Shown here: positions 39,901-50,589 of the stretch, one piece after another | Numbering within the stretch: the first letter of the stretch is position 1 | Layout: every line of letters begins with the position of its first letter | NCBI GenBank assembly: GCA_963082875.1 | Contig: OY720101.1 | Coordinates: 10,106,001-10,170,000 of the forward strand | Length of the DNA stretch: 64,000 bases | Direction: 5' to 3' | Origin: Corella eumyota | Taxonomy: Eukaryota > Chordata > Ascidiacea > Phlebobranchia > Corellidae | The notes under the pieces: model-generated | Told to the model about the DNA's origin: nothing | What the model saw: only the letters and a program-made list of their open reading frames with translations | Database searches by the model: none | Made by a program: the position numbers and the translations under genes

Positions 39901-41630
39901 TTACTTGAATCGAAAATTTAATTTATAATATATGTAACTCACACTAATAACAAAGAATTGAACATGAGGATTTTTCTCCTCCAGGACTCTTGTTTTAATC
40001 AAGGATGCTGCCTCCCTAGGCTTCACATCTCCTCCTCTAATCATGTCACACATCTGCAACATCCCATCGAGGTCCGGCTCCAGAAGAAGATTGGAAGTCG
40101 ATTTATCTTGAAATTTTGTTTTATTTTATTTAATGTTGGTGAAAAAACAATAATTTTTTGCTTTAATCTTTTAAATAAACTTCAATTATGGCAATTAGAC
40201 AGTTTTCATTTCTGATAACAAACCAAATTTTGCAGTATATAAGGTTTGTTTATAAAATTTTTGATTCTTTAACAAAAACTTTCAGCAGTAACAAATTAAC
40301 AAACTAGATTTATTTGACAATTAAAATATGATTTAAAATCATATGATTACTTTTAACATAAATCTTTACAGGTAAATCAGTTTAAGCATGAGCAGTGCTT
40401 AATTAAAAAAAGAAAATAAATTATTAGATTAAATATTAGGTTTTTCATTATTAGCTTAAATAGTAGGGTTTTGCCCTACTACCATTTGTCTTATTGTAAC
40501 TGAACAACAAAATATACCTAAAAATTTAATAACACTATTTCTTAAATTTCACTAATCAATTAGAAATTTTATTGTTACAAACAAAAAGAAAATTGAAATT
40601 TTAACTCATTTATCCTTTATTGGTATTACATATACATTACACCAAATTTTAAATGCTGAAAATAATCTTTAATTTTAAATAAACAAACAAGTTTTTAAAT
40701 GTTGATAATAAACAAAACAAATAATTATTTTTTGTCCCAGTTTTAAGTTGATATTAAAAGGATAACCATCGGATCAAATTTTATTGGCCTAAAAGTAATA
40801 CCCCTATATACCTTTTATTAAATAATTAAGCATTTGAATTAATAAACAATCAAAAATTATTTTTTATTATTATATGTTTTTAAATTACAATTATCATAAT
40901 AGACAGACAAAATGTTAAATAGAGATATTCATTATTGAATAAACAAACAATTACTAAATATAAGTAATAAACTAATAATAATTAATTCTTAAACCGTTCT
41001 TAAGTTATTGATACCATGATATATATTTTTTTGTATATATCTTTATCCTTAATGTGGAAAAGTCTAATGTGCGACTTAAACATAGTTTAACATTAGTTAC
41101 TCTAACCCAGTCTCGAGTTGCCTATGGCAGTTTGAGATATTATAGATTATAATTGCCTGATAATTATACTGCTGATTAAGTGCTGGCTCAGCAGGAGCTT
41201 TTACCGTTTATAGTGCCTTAATCAAGGGCGCTACAGCATGAGATCAGTGGGGATTAAACCCACAACATCATGTGTGGTGTAGCAAGTGTTCTTACCACTA
41301 CATCACGCTGCCGAGTATGATTGACTAAAATTTAAAAAACTTAATGATGACCTTTAAATTTTATTAAACAAACACTCATTAATTAGTAATAAATAAATTT
41401 GCAAAATAGAACAATTGTATAACAATATGATAGTCGATAGTGAATGACATACTTAAATTTTAAAGAAACAAGTAAAATTTTTATAAACAGATAAAAAAGG
41501 ACTGTTTGGAGGCTTAGAAATAATTTGATTCCTTTTAAACCTTTAAATATTAAATTTTTAAATCTCAATTGAATCAATCGTATTTAAAATTACCTAAAAC
41601 TTTTTCGAAGGCTGATTTCGAACGAAACAT
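27909..41630 (-). CDS. HGS: HGS/Hrs, ESCRT-0 endosomal sorting protein
   Basis: Twenty exons encode 729 residues (human about 777): 41630-41594, 40106-39943, 39576-39484, 39312-39189, 35828-35776, 35510-35442, 35085-34961, 34314-34236, 33810-33619, 32107-32018, 31906-31814, 31548-31341, 30864-30692, 30065-29919, 29374-29219, 29108-29034, 28774-28723, 28399-28344, 28248-28111, 27974-27909. Domains in order: VHS (about 1-140; [24 protein letters not shown]), FYVE zinc finger (about 158-221; [16 protein letters not shown]), double-UIM-like helix ([16 protein letters not shown]), a 12-Gln run, the STAM-binding coiled coil ([19 protein letters not shown]), a long Gln/Pro-rich tail and a C-terminal LLISFD clathrin-box-like end, as in the human LISFD terminus. 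It sorts ubiquitinated cargo on early endosomes. The 3.4-kb intron between exons 4 and 5 holds a hAT transposon. Exon 15 uses an unusual GTGCAA donor. Confidence 0.95.
29540..29800. repeat. Degenerate dispersed repeat in HGS intron
   Basis: The part reading GGTAAATTATC then GCAAATATTG and CTGCGACCATTA matches, in inverse orientation, repeats in RACGAP1 introns near 52725-52860 and 54775-54900. The remainder has no coding potential. Confidence 0.4.
30480..30650. repeat. Local direct repeats in HGS intron
   Basis: TTTGGTTTTCCGAAAA occurs twice about 68 bp apart, followed by two copies of GATACAGAAAATRGGTAGAT about 27 bp apart. These look like two small local duplications. Confidence 0.55.
33629..33664 (-). 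repeat. Coding (CAA)3(CAG)6(CAA)3 tract in HGS
   Basis: Twelve consecutive glutamine codons in HGS exon 9: a pure CAG run of six flanked by three CAA codons on each side. It is the most likely length-variable site in this coding sequence. Confidence 0.85.
34597..34800 (+). repeat. tRNA-derived SINE in HGS intron 7
   Basis: The head reads GGGTTAGTGGTTCGAATACT then GTGGGTTTAATTCCCACTGC, which resemble the A- and B-box Pol III promoter parts of a tRNA. The downstream body contains CAATCAGCAG, and the tail has AACTGTCC and GATTGG shared with other copies in the window. Confidence 0.65.
36004..38880 (+). mobile_element. hAT-superfamily DNA transposon, nearly complete, inserted in HGS intron 4
   Basis: About 2.88 kb, opposite in orientation to HGS. 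The left end is CAGGGGCGCCGACTTC and the right end, read inward, CATAAGCGCCGACTTC (13 of 16 match). Flanks show an imperfect 8-bp target duplication (ATAAAACT at 35996; GAAAAACT at 38880, six of eight), so the exact right boundary is uncertain by one base. The inside codes for one transposase split into two frames. Direct repeats of TGACGTCA are not involved, though one copy lies near the right end. Confidence 0.88.
36344..38553 (+). pseudogene. hAT transposase (ZMYM/DUF4371-type), one frameshift
   Basis: The likely start is [14 protein letters not shown] at 36344; an in-frame ATG at 36203 would add 47 unlikely residues. A TTF/BED-like zinc finger follows (CEICTWAF ... [14 protein letters not shown]), then the DUF4371 and RNase H-like catalytic parts with [23 protein letters not shown] and [12 protein letters not shown], then CPTRWVLR. 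The C-terminal hAT dimerisation region ([20 protein letters not shown]) is in another frame. The first frame ends at 37864 and the second runs to 38553. The homology switches frame at the A run 37815-37820, so a one-base length change there accounts for the break. Otherwise the coding region looks whole, implying recent activity. Confidence 0.85.
41092..41313 (-). repeat. tRNA-derived SINE (best-preserved copy), HGS intron 1
   Basis: On the minus strand it begins GCAGCGTGATGTAGTGGTAAG and continues through GTGGGTTTAATCCCCACTG, which are A-box-like and B-box-like elements with tRNA spacing. The body contains GCCCTTGATTAAGGCAC and GAGCCAGCACTTAATCAGC, and the 3' part has TGCCATAGGCAACTCGAGAC. 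Fragments related to it occur at 13003, 14882, 46601 and 47315. Confidence 0.75.
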
Positions 41631-43200
41631 TTTCAGATTTCTTTGTTTTTGTGTTTATTTTTTAACAAAAATTAACTAAAAAACAGTTTAATGTTATAAT
41701 GTAATCTATGATTTTAAATTTTAACTAAAACTTGCTATCTTAGTCAAAACTATGCGCCATTCATGTAATTAAGCTTTTTGTTTTATAACGAAGAATAAAT
41801 TTCAGATTATTAATGTGATCAGCTGACTTAAAATAGGAAAGGTTACTTTTTGTGTTCTGTTTCATGCAATGATAAACACTAGATGGCTGACTTGCAAAAA
41901 TTAAATTAAATTCTTAAACGGAAAACAGAAATTAAGCCCCAAAAGCCATTATCGAGAAAAAAACGCGTTTTTTTAGTTAAATGGCGATTTTTAATTAATA
42001 ATTTAAAAAAAATTCAAATATTTCTTATTTACAAACACTTTAAAATTATGACATTTTGTTGTTATAAAATTAGACTTTTTTAAATTTTTTTAGACTAGAA
42101 TTTTTTTGAGGCTTAACTTTTAAATCTCTAAAGTTACCAATAGACCTAAGCAACTAACTATTATTACTCTAATATGTAAATTAACTTAAAAAACGTTTAT
42201 TGTAGATATCTGGCTGTCAGCTTGTAAACTTAGCAAACTTTAGCAATTTGAGTGCTCATGTCTACCAACACACATAGAAGAAAACAATTTAAATATATTT
42301 AATTTTTTTAATTGTTTACATAAACTTTTCAACTTAAAAAAAAGCTTATATATAGTTTTATATAAGATGTTTGTTTCAAGTTTGATTAATATTATGCATT
42401 GTTGTAAAATTAGATAAAAAAATTCTAATAATTTTTATGTAAAATTGCAAATTTATCTAATTAGTATTATAATGAATTTATATCATCAATATATTATAAT
42501 TATTCTTTGGTTTATTTAACAATAAAAAGCTAAAATATTAACTTGTGCAGCGTCTATAATTCCAATTATCAAATAAAAAAGTGTAAAGTTAATTTTTACA
42601 ATTTTTTTCTAAATAAAAAACTATTTGAAAAATGAGTCACTGCAACGAAACGAGCAAAATTGCCAAAACAATTTTTGACCAGTTGTTTAACATTTTAAAT
42701 TTTAAAAATCCCCTTGGAAAGGGCTTTAAGCAACCTTTTAAACTATATAAAAAGGGCTGGAGATCTTCTCTTTTTTTGTTTACTAAGTACCCTTAAGAAA
42801 AATTAATTATAAAAAGTACAAGAAATACATTTCTTATTAGACTATTAATAGCATCGGACAGCATAAACAATTGCTGACAATATTTTAAATAGTGTACCAA
42901 TTATAAATCATCGTTGTCTGTTAAAGTGCTTACGTGTTTACACCTTTACTTCTTTATTTTAAAAAAGTTGTGTTTGTTTTGTGTTGTGGCTAATTTAGAA
43001 CAAAAAATTTTCTGTATATTTTTTGTGTTTTTCGATTTTATTTAAATAAGATATTGTAAAAAAATAAGCATTGGACTTTAAATTGAATATGTTATAACTG
43101 GAGGTCCTGTCAAGATATCATAGAGCTACCTGATGATAATATTCTGAAAGAAACATATATCTAAGTTCATGAAATTTAAAACGTTTTTAACACACGTTTA
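41631..43200. other. Intergenic: HGS upstream region
   Basis: AT-rich sequence without a recognisable exon or clear repeat. The HGS promoter and 5' UTR should lie immediately above 41630. HGS and the fibrinogen-domain gene are divergently oriented across this and the following repeat-rich block. Confidence 0.5.
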
Positions 43201-43229
43201 CCAATGACTTTTCTGTGGTGAAAATTAAA

Positions 43230-43418
43230 ATGGCTAAAGTCGTGCACCAAAAGATTTTTGAGTTAAACAACGAAGTTAACGAATCCATCAATAACGCTGT
43301 AATCGTTATGCGTAAAATATATAATAAAGTGGAGGCCACAGTAAAATCTTGTAGTTTAATAGCAACCGTTTTATTGGTAACTAGACATTTTGGCTCAATT
43401 TTTTTTTCACCCGACTAG
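43230..43418 (+). CDS. Possible orphan exon or small hypothetical ORF
   Basis: From ATG 43230 the frame reads MAKVVHQKIFELNNEVNESI, continues as a heptad-like helix and reaches a stop at 43418; a GTAACT donor at 43377 could end it as an exon. The composition is more protein-like than the flanks. It weakly resembles the coiled-coil exon of the downstream fibrinogen-domain gene (both have VVH followed by an acidic helix). A further hydrophobic frame, PLVAAGLLGGALVFIF, occurs at about 43992-44040, but no splice phase joins the two convincingly. No function is proposed. Confidence 0.22.
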   Translation: MAKVVHQKIFELNNEVNESINNAVIVMRKIYNKVEATVKSCSLIATVLLVTRHFGSIFFSPD

Positions 43419-43496
43419 TTAGCCATTAATCGCTTCGAAGCAGGTTAAATAATGAGCTTTGTCTGCTGGGGTATTTTTATTATTATGATTAAAAAA

Positions 43497-43928
43497 ACTG
43501 TATATCATACCATTAACAACTTAAAAACCAACCAAAAACTTATTTTTGTTTGTTTATTAAAAATTAAAGATTAATATTAAGCTTTTAAATTATGCTAAAT
43601 TTTGTATGATAATATCAATAACACAAAAAAAAGAAACAAAAAATTAATTTAAAAAAAAAATTTAATGGCTTATTTGTTTATTAAAATTTGTATAACGATA
43701 AAAGTCATTCAAAATTTAATTTAATGTTTATCATAATATAAATAATTTTAAAAATTTAATTTTGTCTAGTGTAAAATGTTACCTAATTACAAAAAGGCAA
43801 ATGGAGAAAAAAGTTATATTTAACTAACTAGATGTTATTAAATAATGTTTAATGCATTTCTCTTATTTTATATATATATATTGATGTTTTTAAAATAATC
43901 GAAGGATTTTCGATAATATTTATTTATT
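43497..43928. repeat. Direct repeat, copy 1 (about 430 bp)
   Basis: Starts CTGTATATCATACCATTAAC and ends GATAATATTTATTTATT. It is nearly identical to 44961-45389, with only a few substitutions and small length differences. The 28-bp word GAGCTTTGTCTGCTGGGGTA plus TTTTTATT occurs both just before it (43453) and just after it (43929). Confidence 0.85.
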
Positions 43929-44217
43929 GAGCTTTGTCTGCTGGGGTATTTTTATTAAAGCTTAAAGCAACTAATGGAGCAACCCATTAGTCGCTGCAGG
44001 TCTTTTAGGTGGTGCTTTAGTGTTTATTTTTAAATCGACAGCGTGTTGTCGTCAAAACACTACATTAGGTTCTAAAAGCACTTGATTAGCAGCTAAATTA
44101 TCGAGCAATTATAATTAATACCATCCCAAACTACCAAAAAAACGTCGCCAGGAGAGATGACAGAGTAGCAGAGAAATTTGCTTGGCCGGATAATCATAAA
44201 AAATAAGAATTCCAATT

Positions 44218-44725
44218 ATTTTAAAATACGCTTTATAAGTGACGTCACAAACTTGGGGTTTTGACGACTTACCTATCATGGCACTCCAATTTATTTTACA
44301 TATTTTGTAAACAACAACGTTCCCAACAACAACATATCTTTAGAAAAGTGAAAAAAAATGTGAGAAAGTGGTCAAATGCAGGTGTAAACTTTGTATTTTC
44401 GTAATATACGCTATATAAGTGACGTCACAAATTAAGGGGTTTTGACATTTTACCTATCATGGCACTGCAATTTAATTTACATATTTTGTAAACAACAACG
44501 TATCCAACCACGACATATTATCAAAAAAGTGAACAAAATATGGGAAAGTGGTCAAATGCAGGTGTAAATTTTTTATTTTTGTAATTATACGCTATCTAAG
44601 TGACGTCACAAATTAAGGATTTTAACAATTTTTCTATCATGGCGGTTTAATTTTGTTTACATATTATGTGGATAACAAACATGCCCAATAACGACATACT
44701 TTCAAAAAAGTGAACAAAATATTAG
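44218..44725. repeat. Three tandem 180-bp units, each with TGACGTCA
   Basis: The word CGCTWTMTAAGTGACGTCAC begins at 44229, 44409 and 44590, giving periods of 180 and 181 bp. Each unit continues with CTATCATGGC, a TTTACATATT block, a CAACAACG block and AAAGTGAAMAAAATRTK. Copies 1 and 2 are the most similar, while copy 3 is more diverged. No open frame spans the units. Confidence 0.85.
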
Positions 44726-44759
44726 AAAGTGATGTTAGTTTTTTTATTATATTTCAGTG

Positions 44760-45660
44760 TCTTACAAACCGTAATCTTTAAGTTGTAATAACTTTTGTTC
44801 TTGTAATTTAAGGTTTTCAACATTTTAGTATGTTGTTTATCATAATAAAGTGACGTGATGAAATATATTTTTTTATACTTTAATTATTACCAATACCTAA
44901 TAACTAAGTGTTTGTTAATTAAAATTTAAACATTGGTATAAAGTATTTAAATTTAATAAAACTGTATATCATACCATTAACAACTTAAAAACAAACCAAA
45001 AACTTATTTTTGTTTGTTTATTAAAAATTAAAGATTAATATTAAGCTTTTAAATTATGCTAAATTTTGTATGATAATATCAATAACACAAAAAAAAGAAA
45101 CAAAAAATTAATTTAAAAAAAAAATTTAATGGCTTATTTGTTTATTAAAATTTATATAACGATAAAAGTCATTCAAAATTTAATTTAATGTTTATCATAA
45201 TATAAATAATTTTAAAAATTTAATTTTGTCTAGTGTAAAATGTTACCTAATTACAAAAAGGCAAATGGAGAAAAAAGTTATATTTAACTAACTAGATGTT
45301 ATTAGGTAATGTTTAATGCATTTCTCTTATTTTATATATATTGATGTTTTTAAAATAATCGAAGGATTTTCGATAATATTTATTTATTAAATAAATTTAG
45401 ATATAATTTTTTTATTAGAACTTTCATCGGACTGTTTTTTAAAAATTTATTATAAATTGGATATCAATAAAATCATCTAAAATTTAATTTAAATTTTATT
45501 ATAAAATCAATGATTTGAAAACGGGTTAAAAACTATTTTTGTTTGTTTATTACAATTCAATTTTTGTTTGTTTTACGAATTTTTTTATATAGATTTATGT
45601 TTTTAAAAAATTCGAACGATTTTAAATCTTATATTATTTATCAAATAAACGGGGTTGTAT
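44760..45660. repeat. Composite AT-rich dispersed repeat, copy 1 (includes direct repeat copy 2)
   Basis: Contains TTTAGTATGTTGTTTATCAT near 44822, several units around TTTTTGTTTGTTTATTA, the second 430-bp direct repeat copy (44961-45389), and a terminal module TTATTTATCAAATAAAC near 45633. The same order of modules recurs in RACGAP1 intron 16 at 57690-58400. The open frame at 45543-45821 lies inside this repeat and shows no domain. Confidence 0.6.
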
Positions 45661-45859
45661 TAAATAATCGTCGTATTGTGCAAAACAAATGCTCCATTGA
45701 TAAGGTTTCTGACTTTAAGTACTTCAGTAAACAATTAGTTATGTGGTTACTGATAACTATCAAATTGTTAAACAAGGCCTGTTATAGAGTTTTTAAGTTA
45801 AGAGTGCATTTTTTTAGATAAGCAAAAGGGGTGATTATGTTAATATAATAAGAATTAAG

Positions 45860-48800
45860 ATGCAGAAAATTATACTTTATTTTTTTCTTATTTTTTTTAC
45901 AAAATTATCAGGACAACAAGATGAGGTAAAACTATTAATTTTATTTTTAATTATTTTATTATTTTATTTGAAATAAAAAAAACTCAGCTACATTAAGGGT
46001 TTTTGCTAAGCTCAGAATATTTTTATGTAGATGACATCATGTTGTCCTACGTCATGTCAAGTTGTTCACGAATTCGAAAAAGCAGAAATTAAAACGAACA
46101 CGTTAATTTCTTATGTAACTGAAAATGCGACTTTAATTTGTGACATCACAAATCAACTTATACGTCGCAATCATGCATACGTTACAGCATTTGACGAAAA
46201 AATATCTGAATTAAGAAGTAACTTGTTAAGGTTTTAGTCTATTGTGTAAAACATCTCATGAGTAACTTTGATAACTTTTTTAAAATTTTTACAATACAAA
46301 TTAAAAATTTACAATACAAATAAAAAATATTTAAAACTCAGGTAAAAAACAGTGGTTAAAAGATAAGGTAATACAACTAAAAAATGAAAAAAGAAATTTA
46401 AACCAAACAATGGCACGTAACCAAATCAAATACGAAACCCTTAGAATGAGTAAAGATATTAACAACAATCAAATTGCGGTGGCACGCAACAAACTGATTG
46501 CTTTAAAACAAAATTGTACAAATACAATAAAGCAACATATGCAATCTTGTCCTTATAACATCACTGGAAACGGTAAAGTTTATTTTCAGTAATTTAACCG
46601 ACTGCTTGGTGTGGTGTAGTGTTTAACACACTTGGCTTCACTATCGGGTTCTGGGTTCGATCCATAGTACTACCATACCGACGATAAGCCAAGCACCATA
46701 AACAGTATAAACTTATTCTAAATCAATCACCTATCAGCAGATTAGTTTTTGTGCAATTATAGTAACATTTAAAGCTGCTACAGTCAACTTTAAGATTGGG
46801 TTAGCGTAACAAATGTTATTGTTTGGGCAAGGTCAGGGGGTCCGAGGAAAAATAAATACGAAAACTAAATAACTTTTTTTGTGTGTGTAAGTTAAGACAA
46901 TAACAGACGTGTATTTAAATGTGTATTTAAAGCGACTTTTTGTTAGCAACTTAAAAAGTAGCATATGAATTTAGATTGTGCTGACATCTACTATAGAGGT
47001 GGAAACATAAGTGGAGTATACGTCATAAATATTGGAAGAATTTACAAACTAGTTTATTGTGACCAAGAGGTTGTTATGTTTTAATTCCGCGTTATGTTGT
47101 AGTGGGCAAATAATACCAGTAAATTAAAACTGACTAAGAAAACACGTGACACGGTCAGGGTAACGACTGATACTCTATGTAAAAGCTTTACACTAAATAT
47201 TAAAACATAAATAATAAATAATATTTTACATCAACTATAGAGAATGAATAATAAAAAAATATGGTTTAAAATCGTTAAATTCTTTAAAATTTCCGTGATC
47301 TTTAAGTACAATTTACCACACTACATGATGTTCTGGGTTTAAATCCCACTGCTTTTATTATCAAATTAGTAGTAGGGCAACTATAATCAATAAAATTTCA
47401 AACTGCTAGCAATATTAATTCGAGACTGGGTAAAAGTATAACAAATATCACTCTATGTTTATACCGTGCATTGGACTTTCCACATAAAAAATAAATAAAC
47501 AAACAATGTTAATTTAGACTGATGGTGGTGGTTGGACTTATATTCACCAGCACCACAACAACAAAGTTGACTTCAACAAGAACTGGACAGAATACCAATT
47601 GGGATTCGGCTTAGTGGATTGTAATCATTATCATGAAAATTTCTGGCTTGGCAACGAAGCAATTTACTTGCTAACTTCTGGTTCCCATTACCACATGAGG
47701 GTTGATGTAGAAGACTGGGAAAATACTAAAAGGTATAGAAATTTTTTTTTTGCCAAATAAAATCCTGTCGACAATTTGTTTGTGATATAAGTTTTTTTAC
47801 ATTCACTCTTAATGATGTAATCCTGTTGCGTGGGGCGCTTTGTTTAATTCATTGTTGGTTAAATAGTTTTTGGTAATATGATAAAAAGGTAATATAACAG
47901 ATTACTGTCATATTACCAAAAACTATTTAACCAACAATGAATTAATTTTTAAACTTATACTTACTATACTTCTTTTCTAGAAAATTCTTTTTTATATTTC
48001 AATTTTCGACTTAAGTTGTAGTGAAAAGATGTTTTAAAAAATTTAATCATACTTTTGTAAGCAGCTTTTAGTTAGTCGGATACAATAAAATAAAACAGCA
48101 TTTTAATTTTTTTTTAATAAATAAACTAAAATGCAAATTTAAATACATACAGGTATGCAAAATACACGCATTTTCGGGTTGGGTCTGCAGCGACATTTTA
48201 CACTTTAACATTAAATGGGTATCATTCGGACCCATCCGGGGACATCGGAGACGGGTTTAGCGGATACAACTTTGGTGATCCGGGAGATGTTTTGATTACC
48301 AAACATAAAGGAATGCCGTTTTCGACATTTGATCAAGACAACGACAACTATCAAGGTTAAAAAAATAAAGTTATCTGTATTAAAAAAATTGACCATTTAT
48401 TCTTTGTTCCTACAACAGTCTTGAGTTTCCCTTTTTTCTTTAATTTTTAAAAGTAAAACTGTTTTATCACCGAACACCGTTTTTTCAAATATACATTTAA
48501 TAGAAAAAAATATTCCAAAAACGCCATTTTAACAACAATAAGACATCTAATAACCTCATTTTAACCTTAATTTCAGTAAAATGTGGTTTCAAAATTTTGG
48601 TTTATGGGTATTGTTTATTTGGTCAAAAAGTTTTCGGTAGTATGGCTTTCACAACAGTAAAACTAGCACATTTTGTAGGAAATTGTGCAAGTCACGCTGG
48701 AGGTGGTTGGTGGTATAATATTTGTTCTGCAATAAACTTGAACGGAGTAGTTTACAAGGGAGGATCATACGTGTAAGTTTTTACATTTATCCTCAATAAG

Positions 48801-49016
48801 TTACACTATTATAATACTTGTAAAGTTTTATATAAGAATATGTTTTTGCTACATATTAACTTAAAATACCATTTAAGGTCTGCGGATACACCACTTGGTA
48901 TTGATAACGGGATGATTTGGGGCCCTTGGAAAGGTCTTTGGTACTCATTAAAAAAATCAAGCATGAAAATTCGCCCAGCTTTTTTTCTTGAGGAAAAGCG
49001 ACGCCTTACTAGTTAA
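45860..49016 (+). CDS. Secreted coiled-coil protein with fibrinogen-related domain (FReD)
   Basis: Eight exons encode 409 residues: 45860-45925, 46031-46217, 46342-46572, 46975-47069, 47518-47732, 48153-48355, 48679-48772, 48878-49016. Residues 1-18 form a hydrophobic signal peptide ([13 protein letters not shown], then SGQQDE). Residues 23-160 hold a CCPTSC cluster and a long charged helix likely to form a coiled coil, ending at a second Cys pair. The FReD spans about 162-409: [37 protein letters not shown], the calcium-site-like [21 protein letters not shown], and the ending [13 protein letters not shown]. The architecture resembles angiopoietin-like proteins, fibrinogen-like proteins and invertebrate FREPs, which bind glycans or receptors extracellularly, often as disulphide-linked oligomers. 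The exact orthologue is not clear and an immune or adhesion role is only inferred. Confidence 0.88.
46601..46815 (+). repeat. tRNA-derived SINE in FReD-gene intron 3
   Basis: Head GCTTGGTGTGGTGTAGTGTT then GGGTTCTGGGTTCGATCC resembles the A and B boxes. The body includes ATCACCTATCAGCAG, and the tail (GCTGCTACAGTCAACTTTAA, GATTGGGTTAGCGTAAC) matches other copies. Confidence 0.7.
47315..47445 (+). repeat. 5'-degraded SINE in FReD-gene intron 4
   Basis: Contains CTGGGTTTAAATCCCACTGC (B-box-like) and the conserved tail AAACTGCTAGC ... TTCGAGACTGGGTAAAAG. The A-box region is poorly preserved. Confidence 0.6.
47844..47945. repeat. Perfect inverted repeat, 38-bp arms, 26-nt loop
   Basis: The left arm 47844-47881 begins TTAATTCATTGTTGG and ends GGTAATATGA. 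The right arm 47908-47945 is its exact reverse complement over all 38 bases. It lies in intron 5 of the FReD gene. Transcribed in either direction it would form an uninterrupted hairpin. Confidence 0.95.
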
Positions 49017-50223
<1,207 letters not shown>

Positions 50224-50589
50224 AACTTTAAAAAGTTGATTTTAAAACCAAGGTTTTATCAATTTTAGTGATTTAAATTTTGACTACCAGGCTATTGTTA
50301 TTGTAAAAATGACTACGTATTGTTTAAAGATAGACTATAATACCACTCTAACCTTATTTCTTATAAATACATAAAATGAACTTTACTGAACTAAAAAATT
50401 CATTTAAAAGGCGATATTATAATAATTTTTGTAAAGTTTATATTTTATTGTTTTTAATGAAGTTTACTTTTATTTACTCCGGACTTAAGGTTTTATCTTT
50501 TTATGTTGTCGCTGATTCTATATTTCTTAAAATTTTAAACTGTACATAAATTATATATACAAATTTAGGTTTAGAAAATTTTTTTAAAA
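50224..50589. other. Short spacer between H3.3 stop and RACGAP1 start
   Basis: 366 bp of AT-rich sequence containing the H3.3 3' UTR and any RACGAP1 5' UTR. No AATAAA is present; ATTATA-type variants occur. There is no obvious promoter motif. Confidence 0.5.

Noticed and set aside
44218-44725. Regularly spaced repeats considered as a CRISPR-like array
   Set aside because: The whole 180-bp unit is repeated with no unique spacers, and the organism is eukaryotic.
45543-45821. 92-codon open frame upstream of the FReD gene
   Set aside because: It starts inside the composite AT-rich repeat and shows no signal, domain or splice support.
46601-46680. Possible tRNA gene
   Set aside because: A- and B-box-like motifs are present, but the cloverleaf does not close and the segment continues into a SINE body and tail.
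47821-47960. The perfect hairpin considered as a microRNA precursor
   Set aside because: A fully paired 38-bp AT-rich stem without mismatches or bulges is unlike animal microRNA hairpins, so it is kept as an unexplained inverted repeat.
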